The position numbers were made by a program, and so were the translations under genes. From positions 1 through 36,331 of the forward strand of contig MU624643.1 of assembly GCA_025349905.2 (NCBI GenBank): DNA of 36,331 nucleotides. The letters run 5' to 3'. Position 1 is the stretch's first letter, and each line of letters begins with the position of its first letter. This document shows, piece after piece, positions 18,791 to 27,570 of this stretch. The DNA comes from Blastocladiella britannica (Eukaryota > Blastocladiomycota > Blastocladiomycetes > Blastocladiales > Blastocladiaceae). The notes beneath the pieces were generated by a model, which searched no databases, was not told where the DNA came from, and saw only the letters and a program-made list of their open reading frames with translations.

Positions 18791-19813
18791 TGTTTCTTAC
18801 TGTCGGGTCCAAAAAAAATTGCACTGGATGAACAAAAATGGGAATGGGAATGAACAACGAGAGGAAAAAATGAACAGCGCGAATGAACAAAATTTCCCAT
18901 CCAAAATTTACAAAATTTATCACCCCCGCCGCATGCCCGTACCACGGATGACCACGCCCGAACGCAACATCATTTTGATCGCCTTCGCCGGCTCTGCCAT
19001 CCGCATCGGGCACTCATTCCGCACACGGATCTTTTTTCGATTTTTTAACAATGATCTACCCGGTCCCCAACAATACCCCGTTGCCTGTCGACGCCAGATA
19101 CAGGAAGCCGGTGCCAGCGCACTGCTTTAGCTGTGGCAAGTGTCTACTTGGCGTCGCAGGCTGCGAGAGCTTGCATGGTAGCTCTCCTCGTTTTCCAAGA
19201 CAGGCCAGCAAGAACGTTTATACATGCCCACAGACTTCTTCAACTCGGAAATACAGCTCGAATATGACCTTTGACTTACTTTTTAATCGCTAGCTGTCCG
19301 GATTCATGGTAATGAGCCCCGAAGTCATCAACTTCCTCTCCAAGTCCCCTTACTGAGGCCCATTCACTGTCTGGAGGGAAATTCAGCATGCTGGTGCTGA
19401 GCCGCACGGCTTTGAATACTCGATCAACCTCTGCCGTACAGGTCATCGACCTTGTTACACTGAACTTGAGCGTATCCGAAGGTGGGTTTGACTTTTTACT
19501 TCCATATTTTGGGACTTTTTTCATATCTGCTCCAATACTTGCAGCAGGGCAACACAACGCCGCACTACCGCTGCCCCCAGTGCTGCTCCCGGTGGCCCAG
19601 AGATGGATCTGTTCACTGAGCAAGAAAATCGTCCCCTGACCTCTGCAGCAGGTGCAGCAGCAGCCGCTCCTGTAGCAACTGCTGAAGGCTATCGTGAACG
19701 ACGCCTGCGCAAGGAGAAAGAGTTCGTGCCAATGACCTTGGTTGTGCACTACAAGTTTGGTGAAGATTGGATGACCAACACTGCCTGCCTTGAGCGCCTT
19801 TTTTTTTTTTCTT
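18791..19813. other. Gene-poor region with short Cys-containing or broken reading frames
   Basis: No complete gene could be built. On the plus strand a start at 19051 opens an 80-codon frame with the Cys-rich string 'AHCFSCGKCLLGVAGC'. Around 19310-19480 a plausible coding stretch ('VMSPEVINFLSKSPY', stop, then 'EPHGFEYSINLCRTGHRP') is interrupted by a TGA. At about 19545-19610 a further piece reads 'HYRCPQCCSRW'. From 19603 a new frame begins 'MDLFTEQENRPLTSAAGA' and runs toward the gap. These may be exons of one zinc-binding protein with introns I cannot place, or a decayed mobile or host gene. The 260 bp before 19051 show nothing. Confidence 0.4.
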
Positions 19814-19908
19814 TACCAATGCAACCGATATATTTATGGGGCCAATTGGCTCGGCCCCGCCCAAATCAAGAGAAAAGCAAAAGAAAGGAGAACACAGCAC
19901 GGTCGCAC
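19814..19908 (+). repeat. 95-bp direct repeat, copy 1 (abuts the gap)
   Basis: The 95 bases starting TACCAATGCAACC and ending GGTCGCAC recur without a mismatch at 21796-21890, same orientation, 1,982 bp away. Both copies are preceded by a long T run. The repeat contains a potential hairpin, GGGGCC/GGCCCC, with a nine-base loop. Copy 1 stops exactly where the run of N begins. Confidence 0.95.
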
Positions 19909-19923
19909 NNNNNNNNNNNNNNN
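19909..19923. other. Assembly gap (15 N)
   Basis: Fifteen unknown bases interrupt the sequence directly after repeat copy 1. True size and content are unknown, and reading frames crossing it are not meaningful. Confidence 0.99.
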
Positions 19924-20967
19924 GGTGGCAGTGGCGCCTGCCGTTCCGTGAAGGATGGGCTGGCTGAGTTGGCGTTCCTTGCTGGTGGCCACAATCCGGT
20001 GCTCAGCAGCCACCTTGTGAGCCAGCCAATCAAGGAGTTCGGGAACCAGCTCGCGTCCAACTTGTGCATCGACATGGCGCGGATTCGCGATCGGATGGCA
20101 TCGTTCCTGGTGGCAGCCTTTCACCACGCCAAGCTCGACAACTCGGCGGATTGCAAGAAGCGCTTTGCCAAGCGCTTCATGACAAGCTTTCTGCAGGGCG
20201 TGCGCAAGGTGGGGCACATGGTCCACGGTCCGGACAAGATGGGCAAGCCGAGTGTGCGCATCAGCTATGCGCGCAACTCTGGGCTCGTCAAGGTTGCTGC
20301 TGCTGCCGTGGCCAAGCGGGCCGCTGACAAGGATACCGTTGCCGCTGCCAAGGCCGCCGAGGTCGTTGACAAGAAGACCAGTGCCGTAGACGCCGCGTTC
20401 AAGATTGGCGGAGATGCCACGCTGGCTCAAAAGGCCAAGGCACGCAATGCTCAAGTGGCTGCCCAGACTGCTCTCCGTGTCGCTGTTGCCGCTGCCACCA
20501 CCACCGCGTTTGCTCTTGACGTTGCTGTCGCTGCCGTTCCCGAGTCTGCCAAAGATGGTTTGGTTGCGTCGCTTGCTCGTTTTGCCCCGGTCGCCATTCC
20601 CGAGCCTGTTGCGACGGCCATTGCTCAAGGCGTTGCCACCAAGACTGCCGAGGCGGAAGCTGCCATCAAGAAGGTGATCAAGGGCCTTCTCGACGCGCTC
20701 AACGTGTTCCGGGACCACCATCGCAAGCAGTGGGCGGCCTTGGTCGATGAGTACGAGGAGGGCAAGCGGCCGCTCAATGTTCGCAGGCACGAGGCCAAGG
20801 CGGACATGGAGTGGTGCCGGTTGTTCCCTCGCTGGTGGGCTTTGCGGATGGAGCGGGCGGTGGCGGACGATACGTGCTCGTCCGGGACGGCTGCCGCGCG
20901 GGACCAACTCTGGGACGTGTGCGGGAGGCAGCCGAGGCCTCTGCGCCAGTGGCGGCTGTGGTGGGGG
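19924..20967 (+). CDS. N-truncated Ala/Lys-rich protein, unknown
   Basis: From the gap an open frame with clear coding bias (C/G third positions) runs about 348 codons before entering pyrimidine-rich noncoding-like DNA near 20970; formally it stays open to 21342. It opens with 'GHNPVLSSHLVSQPIKEFGN', then basic helices ('KKRFAKRFMTSFLQGVRK'), a long Ala/Val/Lys-rich helical middle (about residues 120-270), and a Trp-rich end ('DMEWCRLFPRWWALRMERAV'). A possible donor GTATAGC lies at about 20967, but no convincing next exon was found. I do not recognise the family. The 5' end is lost in the gap. It could be a host gene or an element-encoded protein; the codon pattern is like the neighbours, but the surrounding DNA is more AT-rich. 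Confidence 0.5.
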
Positions 20968-21795
20968 TATAGCTTTTCCTCTTTTTTCTTCCCTTCTTTT
21001 CTCCTCTCCCTCGGGTCATCTCATAGTTTGGCCCCCCTTCTACCTTCCAACTGGGCTTATACCCCACCCGCTCTCGATTTGCCTTTCCTTTTGGCATACC
21101 TGTACAGCAGTCGTACAGGATCGAGATCGCGTTGTTTCAGCTTTTCCCCATTTCCTTGGATTTCCGGATTGGTTGTGACAGGCGTGCATTTCACAACTCT
21201 CACGAGTTCACCCGATATTAATTTTCCTCTCTTCTTCCCAGCCATCGACCAACTGTTTGATCAGAGTGTTAATGCTGTTGATATTTACACTACCATGTCA
21301 TGGTTCTGGATCTCGCTGCTCGTGCCTAAATATAAGTACTAAAGTTTGGAGCCAATGATGGCAGGCTCAATCAAGCCGGTGTGGAACCGTATTGTGCCTT
21401 TCGACAGTGCACTGTTTTATCTCCAATCCAGCGCAATTTCGTCTTCAGGCTCGCTGTTTTTGACTCTTATTGTTAGAAATTGTCAAAATACCAATTCCAT
21501 TACAGTCCACAACCTTGCAAGATCATCTTTATTTTGTCAGTACAGCTATTTTACGAATGAACTCATTACAATTGTGTAGCACGCCACATGCGCAATGCCC
21601 TACACACACATGAGGAAAGTGTGCCCTGCAAATCAGCTGCATACCGCAACTGATGCAGAGATAGTTTAGCTACATGATCACAAGCAAGCGACTCCAACGC
21701 CTGAATGCACGCCAGCATGAGGATGAAATTGCAAATGTATCTTGATTTTTTCTAGCGTGTTGACTTAACCACGCATCTGCTTTTTTTTTTTTAAA
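20968..21795. other. AT-richer noncoding stretch
   Basis: About 830 bp with pyrimidine runs, many stops in all frames and no recognisable gene, RNA or repeat other than the T run leading into repeat copy 2. It may be the 3' flank of the preceding segment or decayed mobile DNA. Confidence 0.5.
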
Positions 21796-21890
21796 TACCA
21801 ATGCAACCGATATATTTATGGGGCCAATTGGCTCGGCCCCGCCCAAATCAAGAGAAAAGCAAAAGAAAGGAGAACACAGCACGGTCGCAC
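21796..21890 (+). repeat. 95-bp direct repeat, copy 2
   Basis: Identical to 19814-19908. Unlike copy 1 it continues into sequence (ATTGCGCACC onward) that belongs to the minus-strand gamma-tubulin-complex-like remnant. Read on the minus strand it contains CCAAT and ATAAATATA strings, which may be coincidence. Confidence 0.95.
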
Positions 21891-21904
21891 ATTGCGCACC
21901 GACC

Positions 21905-22952
21905 GGGACATGCGCGTCACCCCAAAGCCAGGTCGTTGTAGTCATCGACCAGCACCGTCTTGGTGACGCCGTCGCGCGCCACCACCATGAAAACTCGGCG
22001 CTCTGTGGTCGTCAATCTTGCCGCAGTGCGGCAGCCACGTGTGCAGCATCCTTAGGAATGGCACCGACACCAACCAAAGCAGGTACGCATGTACGCAGCG
22101 CGAGGTCGGGTCGCCGGACGTCACCGTGTACATGTCGGTCAGAAAGACCAGAATCCCGCCTACCTTGTGGTACCACTCGACTGCTTCAGTGGAACCAGCG
22201 GCCATGCCTATGTTGTGGAGATCAAGTCCCAGCATGGACGAAGACCACGAGACGGACCCCGTAGCAGCTGCGAAATGTGCAGCCCAAGTGTCGCGCGTTC
22301 GCGGGCCTCGGTCTCGAGTTGCATCACCAGAAACCCGGCCTCAATTGCCAGCGACCGCGATACCCTGCACACCATTTGGTTCAAGTATCCGGCCGCAAAC
22401 CGCGCGTACGCTGTAGGCGTCAGTGCCAGGGCCACTGCCAGAGGCAACACGCGCGCCGCCAGCGTCGAGGCCGCCCGCGTTTCATATTCAAACAGTCCAT
22501 GGTCATGGTGGTTGGTGTCCGAGGCCGTGGATACTTTGAATGCAACATCTTGAGTGAATAGCGGCGGTTGCCGTGAGGGCACACGAGGCGGTGCACGACT
22601 TGCCGGACGAGTTCGCGCGATTCGGCCAATCTCATGGGTGTACGAAAAAAAAATAGCATCGGCGTCTCAGGCCCCACCATGGCGGACGATGGCCAAGAGC
22701 GCACGTGTGGTCGGGTCATGCTCGAGCATGATGGGCGAGTCAAACCGGACAGACAGCGGTATCCAGAAATGTTGAGATGCGGACCAGGAGATCGTCAGGC
22801 AAGAAAGAGTTGCTGACCTTGGAAGAGCCAAAATGCACTCGGTCGTCAAGGCCCAGCACAACGGGATCAAGCACCCGACCACCGTATTTGGAGATGCTCT
22901 TCAAAACGAACCAAACTTTTTCAATGAACATGATCGACCACGTCATGAACAT
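21905..22952 (-). pseudogene. Truncated gene resembling a gamma-tubulin complex component (GCP5/6-like)
   Basis: Minus-strand coding pieces can be joined: from an ATG near 22952 ('FIEKVWFVLKSISKYGG') to 22822, a possible exon about 22725-22700, then 22634 to about 22260 ('RFAAGYLNQMVCRVSRSLAI', 'EAGFLVMQLETEARE'), a 51-nt intron, and 'GSTEAVEWYHKVGGILVFLT' through 'LLWLVSVPFLRMLHTWLPHC' and 'GKIDD'. The last string fits the family pattern in which a Leu-rich helix leads to a Trp-containing turn, G-x-(I/L)-x-D and an EFFV-like strand. A frame change occurs right after GKIDD ('VFMVVARDG' is one frame off) and the reading stops near 21910, next to repeat copy 2. The 5' end overlaps the start of the following plus-strand gene. 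Loss of both ends suggests a remnant; an intact gene with unrecognised introns is possible. The family call is tentative. Confidence 0.35.
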
Positions 22953-24819
22953 TATCCTGGCCCGTGCCGCTGGCGCCGCTCGAACACCCGATGAAGCAAT
23001 TCAAGTGCTTAATGTGCACGCCAAGGTCAGAGCCCCGTCGGTGCCCGCTGCGGTCCTCTCGTGCGGATTTAATATACACCGACCGACCCTTGCAGTCTAC
23101 CATGGGCACGGGCTCGCGCTGCTCCCACTCTACCCGACCCACATTCTATTCGACGACTTACTGGCGACACTCAAAGCTGCTGGCACCCTGGGCGACTTAC
23201 CCACCATCGAGCTCCTGTGGCGACTGGCAGGGCCATCATCTCTTTGGCGTTGGGCGTGGTATGAGGAATTTGGCCTCATCTATCAGGCAATCAGTCATGG
23301 TCATCTCGAGGTCATCAAGTGGTTATTGCGTACTTTTGGTAATGCAGATGTCTCAATCTGCTGGACATCACTGCCCTGGAACGATGCCGCTTTAGCTGGA
23401 CACACCGATGTCGTCAACTGGGCGATCGCCAATAGATATCTCGCTAGCACTCATTGCTGGGTTGCAGTTCTTTCAACCCGATTCGGAGACTCCTCATTCA
23501 TGGACTGGTGGATTACCCCCCAACACGATAAGGGATGGGTCCTGAGACAGCTTGTAGATGCGCACACCCTTGTCAACGCAACCCGCGAGGGTGCGATCAA
23601 GGCCCTTGACTGGTGGTGGGCATATACTGGTCAGAAATTGCCTGGTCACTTGCCGTTTGTTGACACTGTTGACGCTGCACTCTCGGGCCGGCATCCTGCT
23701 GTAGTCGCATGGTGGTGGTCGCGTTTTCTGGAGAAGCGCACACCCACACGCGTGTTTGGGGACAAGTACAACAAAACCAGGGAACTTGGGTCATTCAAGC
23801 ACATTGAAATACTGGACTGGTATTGGCAGCGCTTTCAAGAGTCGAGGGACTCTGATCTTGGCCTTTTCCCGCATTCGACTAAAGAAGAGGGTGGGTTTCT
23901 GGGTCTACTATTTACTATTCGGGGGCGAACGACTTTACCCATCCTGCAATGGGCAGTGGAGAAGTGCTGCTTCCTTGATGACCAGAAACTGAGACTGGAG
24001 ACGAACTTTTTCCATATTTGTGCACGTGAAGGACTGGTCGACCTGCTGGACCTGGTTTTGTGCTCAGAAGTGGTGCTGGATATGCATTGGTCCCCAGATA
24101 TGATCAAAATTGCAGTCGAGTATGGGCAGCTGGGAGTTCTCGAGTGGTGGAGTCGCAACTGGAACAGCTTACCCACTCAAAATCTTGAATGTGCTCAGAG
24201 TCTTTACAATGCGGCCAAACTGGATGCAGTGGGGGTGTTCGAGTGGTGGCATGCTCGTTGGTTTCCGACGACGACCAAGAGTGACTGGCATAACGTATTT
24301 TGGAACTCCATCCGGCACAATGCATGCCAAGTGCAATTGTGGCTGTGTGATCATCTTGACCATTGTTTAGACTTTGATTCGGACCGAGAACGACAGGTTT
24401 TCCTCAAGAGGTGCATGGCGAACCTAACGAGCCCCAGGCCATTCACGCTCGATTTCCTCACCACTGTTTTTGGCTCTGACCTGGACTCGCAACTTTTCAA
24501 GCTCACGCATTCCAACCTGACAATGACGAGTCATGCCAACTGTACCCTCACTTCACGTGTGCCATTGAAATGGGGCGTGCTTGAGGCACTGATCCGAGCC
24601 AGTAATTTGTTCATGTTGGAATGGTGGCTGCAGGTGTACCTCGCGGCTGGGGTTCCATTTGTCCTTCCGCCAACGTTTGAGAGGCTCATTGCTACCAACT
24701 ATAAACAAAGCGTGCGCCGCTGGGTGCGCGATGTGATGGTTACACGCAAGATCCCGGTGTTGATCCAAACATCCGTGGGGACGGTGATGCCATACGTGTC
24801 GCAGTCTTTCCCGTTTTGA
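22924..24819 (+). CDS. Ankyrin-like 'LEWW' repeat protein A
   Basis: A single exon of 631 codons from the ATG at 22924 ('MNMIDHVMNIILARA'), chosen because it aligns with the F-box-like start of repeat protein B; the frame itself is open to 22777. The body is a series of 30-50-residue helical repeats whose signature is a hydrophobic pair followed by Trp-Trp or Trp-Tyr: 'HLEVIKWLL', 'FMDWW', 'ALDWWW', 'VVAWWW', 'ILDWYWQRF', 'VLEWWSRNW', 'VFEWWHARW', 'MLEWWLQVYL'. The Gly/His-x-x-x-Val-(L/I)-x-W spacing resembles ankyrin repeats in which the conserved LL pair became a Trp pair. Such proteins usually mediate protein binding, but the partner is unknown. It is convergent with protein B. It is less GC-biased than the left-hand genes. 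No signal peptide. Confidence 0.8.
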   Translation: MNMIDHVMNIILARAAGAARTPDEAIQVLNVHAKVRAPSVPAAVLSCGFNIHRPTLAVYHGHGLALLPLYPTHILFDDLLATLKAAGTLGDLPTIELLWRLAGPSSLWRWAWYEEFGLIYQAISHGHLEVIKWLLRTFGNADVSICWTSLPWNDAALAGHTDVVNWAIANRYLASTHCWVAVLSTRFGDSSFMDWWITPQHDKGWVLRQLVDAHTLVNATREGAIKALDWWWAYTGQKLPGHLPFVDTVDAALSGRHPAVVAWWWSRFLEKRTPTRVFGDKYNKTRELGSFKHIEILDWYWQRFQESRDSDLGLFPHSTKEEGGFLGLLFTIRGRTTLPILQWAVEKCCFLDDQKLRLETNFFHICAREGLVDLLDLVLCSEVVLDMHWSPDMIKIAVEYGQLGVLEWWSRNWNSLPTQNLECAQSLYNAAKLDAVGVFEWWHARWFPTTTKSDWHNVFWNSIRHNACQVQLWLCDHLDHCLDFDSDRERQVFLKRCMANLTSPRPFTLDFLTTVFGSDLDSQLFKLTHSNLTMTSHANCTLTSRVPLKWGVLEALIRASNLFMLEWWLQVYLAAGVPFVLPPTFERLIATNYKQSVRRWVRDVMVTRKIPVLIQTSVGTVMPYVSQSFPF

Positions 24820-25135
24820 AAAATGAATGCCTTTCTTTATTGGTTCTTCCTCTGGAAGGACACTAGACGGATTCGATGAGCCATTCGATCCAGATTGCAG
24901 TGATGCTAAGCGTGTCCGACGACTTTGGAGCATTTCGCAGATCGTCCTGGCGATTCCAGTGTTCATGGTGACGAACCCTTTGCCTCTTCTGTATTAAAAC
25001 ATTTGCGACTTTTTGAAGGTCTATCTCTGACTCGTCCAAAAAAGCATCGGATTTCTTGAGAACAGAGTCACGCACCGAACTCCACATGAGGTCCACCAAG
25101 GTCCAAAAATACATTCCAACAAAAAAACAGGCAAA
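24820..25135. other. Convergent intergenic region between the two LEWW genes
   Basis: About 316 bp between two stop codons, holding both 3' untranslated regions. An 83-codon minus-strand frame (25114-24863) is present, but it has no recognisable motif and lies directly downstream of gene B; I do not call it a gene. Confidence 0.5.
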
Positions 25136-27070
25136 TCACGACATGGATCCAATCCCAAGCATGGACAGCATCCGCTGCCCCAAAGATGGGGCAACAACCA
25201 GTTCTGGTTCCTCTGGTACTGGCTCCTCCTCAACGACAACCCGGTCCATGTGCGCCAACACGACCGTCTCCCACCAGCGGGCGACCGCTGGATCGAGAGG
25301 CTCCCAATTTAACTGGTCGCGGGCCACACTGCTCATCGGCCCGATCACTTGGCCGTTGAGTCGGCGAACCTGTGCGCTGCGGACCTCGAGAAGTACTGGG
25401 TTGACCTTGATCGGCAACGGGCAGGAGGCGCTGCCCCACCACTCCAGCGACGGCAAATCCGACGCATGCCGCAAGTCGTTCAGCACGTTGCTCGAGTGCT
25501 TGAGCAGCAACCCGCTGGCCGCCCACCATTCGAGCGTGTCCGTAGCGCCATAGTCCGTGGCGTTCTTGAGTGCTGCATCCGAGAATAGAAGCGGGTGGCC
25601 ATAATGTCCATGCCCGCGCGTGACCCACCACTCGAGCAGCTCGTATGCATTGGCGGAACTGCTTCGGTCCATGGCGCTCGCGTCATGTGAGAACGGCACG
25701 ACGTCCGGGTACTGCGCGTGCCGGCTCGCCCACCATTCAAGGACCGCAGGGTTTCCGTTCCGCGACGACGCAAGATTCAGTGCCAGCGGGGTACACGGCA
25801 TGACCATATTAGCGGCCACGCACTCGGCCAAGATCCAGTCCAACATCGCTAAGTTCCCGCTCGAGCTGGCCATAGCGAAGTTATTCGCCTTGAGTTTGAT
25901 GGTGGCCCCATGCGCCTTGAGCCACTGCAGCACTTCCAGCTGGCCATTCTCAAAGACCTCGCTTTGGGAGCCGTACGTTCCGTAGAACGGCGGCATGCGC
26001 AACCCGTGCTCGACGACCGCCCACTCGAGCACGTCGACGCGACCCGCGTACGCCGCGCGGGTGGTCGAGAGCGAAAACAGCTTCCGCGGAAGCTTGGCAT
26101 ACCACCAGTCCAAGGTCGCGATCGGGCAGTTCCAGAGCTCCATCCCAGTGGTCGCTTGCTTGAGAACGTCACGCATCGGCTGCCGGCCCGCGCAGTACCA
26201 GTCAAGGGCGTCGGTGCGTCCCGCCAGCGAGAACCCCTTGATCCAGTGCCGGTCCGCGTCGCTCAGTCTCGCCGCCCTATCCAAGAGAGGAGAGGTGTCG
26301 ATCTCGGACGCCAGCAGGCCCATGGGAGCGGTCATGGCAAACGAGACCTGGTCGTCGCGGCCCCAGGTCACGGGCCGTCGCGTCATGTCGGTATCGAATG
26401 TGTATTCGCGGAACCACCACGTCAGCGACTCTGATTGACGGCTCCGCGCGATCGCTTGACCGTAGATCGGGGCCGCAAACAACTGGACGACTTGCGGAAC
26501 GTGGCGGCTCCACCACTGCATCACTGGCAAGTGGCCTGCGGAGGCGCTGGCAAGCAGGACCACGGGTGGATCGCCGTGCTCAATCACTCGGGCGAGCGAG
26601 ATGGCCATGTTTGTCCTCCACCAGTCCAAGACTTGCAAAAAATTGTCCTCGGACGCGGCGGCCATTGCGTCAGCGACCATGCCGATATCCGCTGCCGAGG
26701 ACGACGAATTGTAATGGCCATGCGTCTTTAGCCAGGCGAGAACCGAGACGTGCCCGCCGCGCGACGCGTGGACCACCATTTGGCTAATCGAGCCGCCATT
26801 GTCTACCAAGGAGAGGCCCAAGTTGGACCGGAGCACTAAAAGGTCAACGCGACCGAATTTCGCGGCGGCAACCGCCGTGCCTTGGTCCAAGAGCAAGAGC
26901 GCCATGCGTGCGGTGCGTGGGAGGGTGGCAACGGCCACGCCCACGTTGAGCAGAGGACACAGCCGGTCAGGGTCCCCCACACGCGCGGCCAAACGGAGCG
27001 GCAAGTGGCACACGGGCAGCGCGGCGGCAAAGGCCAGCACGCGGTCAACAATTTCGATAGGAATGGTCAT
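25136..27070 (-). CDS. Ankyrin-like 'LEWW' repeat protein B
   Basis: A single exon of 644 codons. The start 'MTIPIEIVDRVLAFAAALP' looks like a degenerate F-box helix ('P-E-I-x-x-x-V-L'). At least thirteen repeats follow, each with a helix pair ending in a Trp signature: 'VLAWLKTHG', 'VLDWWRTNM', 'VMQWWSRHV', 'LTWWFREY', 'ALDWYCAG', 'TLDWWYAKLP', 'VLEWAVVEHG', 'VLQWLKAHG', 'MLDWILAEC', 'VLEWWASRHA', 'LLEWWVTRGHG', 'TLEWWAASG', 'SLEWWGSASC'. Some units are near-normal ankyrin repeats ('GQLEVLQWLKAHGA'), supporting an ankyrin origin. The C-terminus is acidic then ends 'LGQRMLSMLGIG'. If the F-box reading is right, it could be a substrate adaptor of an SCF-type ubiquitin ligase; this is inference. 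High GC and strong codon bias. Confidence 0.85.
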   Translation of the reverse strand: MTIPIEIVDRVLAFAAALPVCHLPLRLAARVGDPDRLCPLLNVGVAVATLPRTARMALLLLDQGTAVAAAKFGRVDLLVLRSNLGLSLVDNGGSISQMVVHASRGGHVSVLAWLKTHGHYNSSSSAADIGMVADAMAAASEDNFLQVLDWWRTNMAISLARVIEHGDPPVVLLASASAGHLPVMQWWSRHVPQVVQLFAAPIYGQAIARSRQSESLTWWFREYTFDTDMTRRPVTWGRDDQVSFAMTAPMGLLASEIDTSPLLDRAARLSDADRHWIKGFSLAGRTDALDWYCAGRQPMRDVLKQATTGMELWNCPIATLDWWYAKLPRKLFSLSTTRAAYAGRVDVLEWAVVEHGLRMPPFYGTYGSQSEVFENGQLEVLQWLKAHGATIKLKANNFAMASSSGNLAMLDWILAECVAANMVMPCTPLALNLASSRNGNPAVLEWWASRHAQYPDVVPFSHDASAMDRSSSANAYELLEWWVTRGHGHYGHPLLFSDAALKNATDYGATDTLEWWAASGLLLKHSSNVLNDLRHASDLPSLEWWGSASCPLPIKVNPVLLEVRSAQVRRLNGQVIGPMSSVARDQLNWEPLDPAVARWWETVVLAHMDRVVVEEEPVPEEPELVVAPSLGQRMLSMLGIGSMS

Positions 27071-27570
27071 TTTTATGGTTCGGCCAAAGAGCGCACCCTC
27101 GAGCGGGTGGTCGTGCTGGCCAAATGTCGAAAGTTACAAATCAGCCATTCCCATTCCAAAGGCATTTGAACACTCATGGCGCGGAGTGCTCGGCTACAAC
27201 GGGCGCAGTTGTTGAAGTCTACCAGTGCTAGAGGATGCAATACCATCCCGATCTGCTGCTGAATCCAAACCGAATCCAGTCCAGTCCAAAAGCATTTCAA
27301 AAAGACAGCATGGAATTATTCACTGTGGGAAACGAGAGAATTTTGTGTGTGACTCTTGCTCATTCGGTCCCAATCCGTCGGGCTCGGATCCAAGAATTCT
27401 ACAAATGCAACATGGCAACAAAAGGCCCAGATCACCTTACATATGGTCGACCGGGTACGTACCCCTCTCAGCCTCGAGGCACAGGCAGGAGGTTGCGGCT
27501 GGCATTCATCGTTCCAGGATATGGGGAGAAGCGACACAATGCAAAAGGCCAACCTTCATTCAACATATGT
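27071..27570. other. Intergenic region upstream of LEWW gene B
   Basis: About 500 bp between the start of LEWW gene B and the stop of the aminopeptidase gene, both minus strand. It must hold the promoter of B and the 3' end of the aminopeptidase transcript. A 130-codon plus-strand frame (27235-27624) runs through it but reads into the antisense of the aminopeptidase and has no known motif. No structural RNA was recognised. Confidence 0.45.

Noticed and set aside
19545..19610. Plus-strand string with spacing C-x2-C-x3-W-x-R-D, like the zinc-ribbon end of TnpB/Fanzor nucleases
   Set aside because: The residues after R-D do not fit, a stop follows at once, and no RuvC motifs or guide-RNA-like end are visible nearby; a short chance match is more likely.
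19834..20907. Long minus-strand frame across the gap
   Set aside because: It is His/Gly/Leu-rich with shadow composition, and it crosses the Ns; the plus frame has the expected third-position bias.
24863..25114. 83-codon minus-strand frame between the LEWW genes
   Set aside because: No homology or signal features, and it lies in the expected 3' untranslated region.
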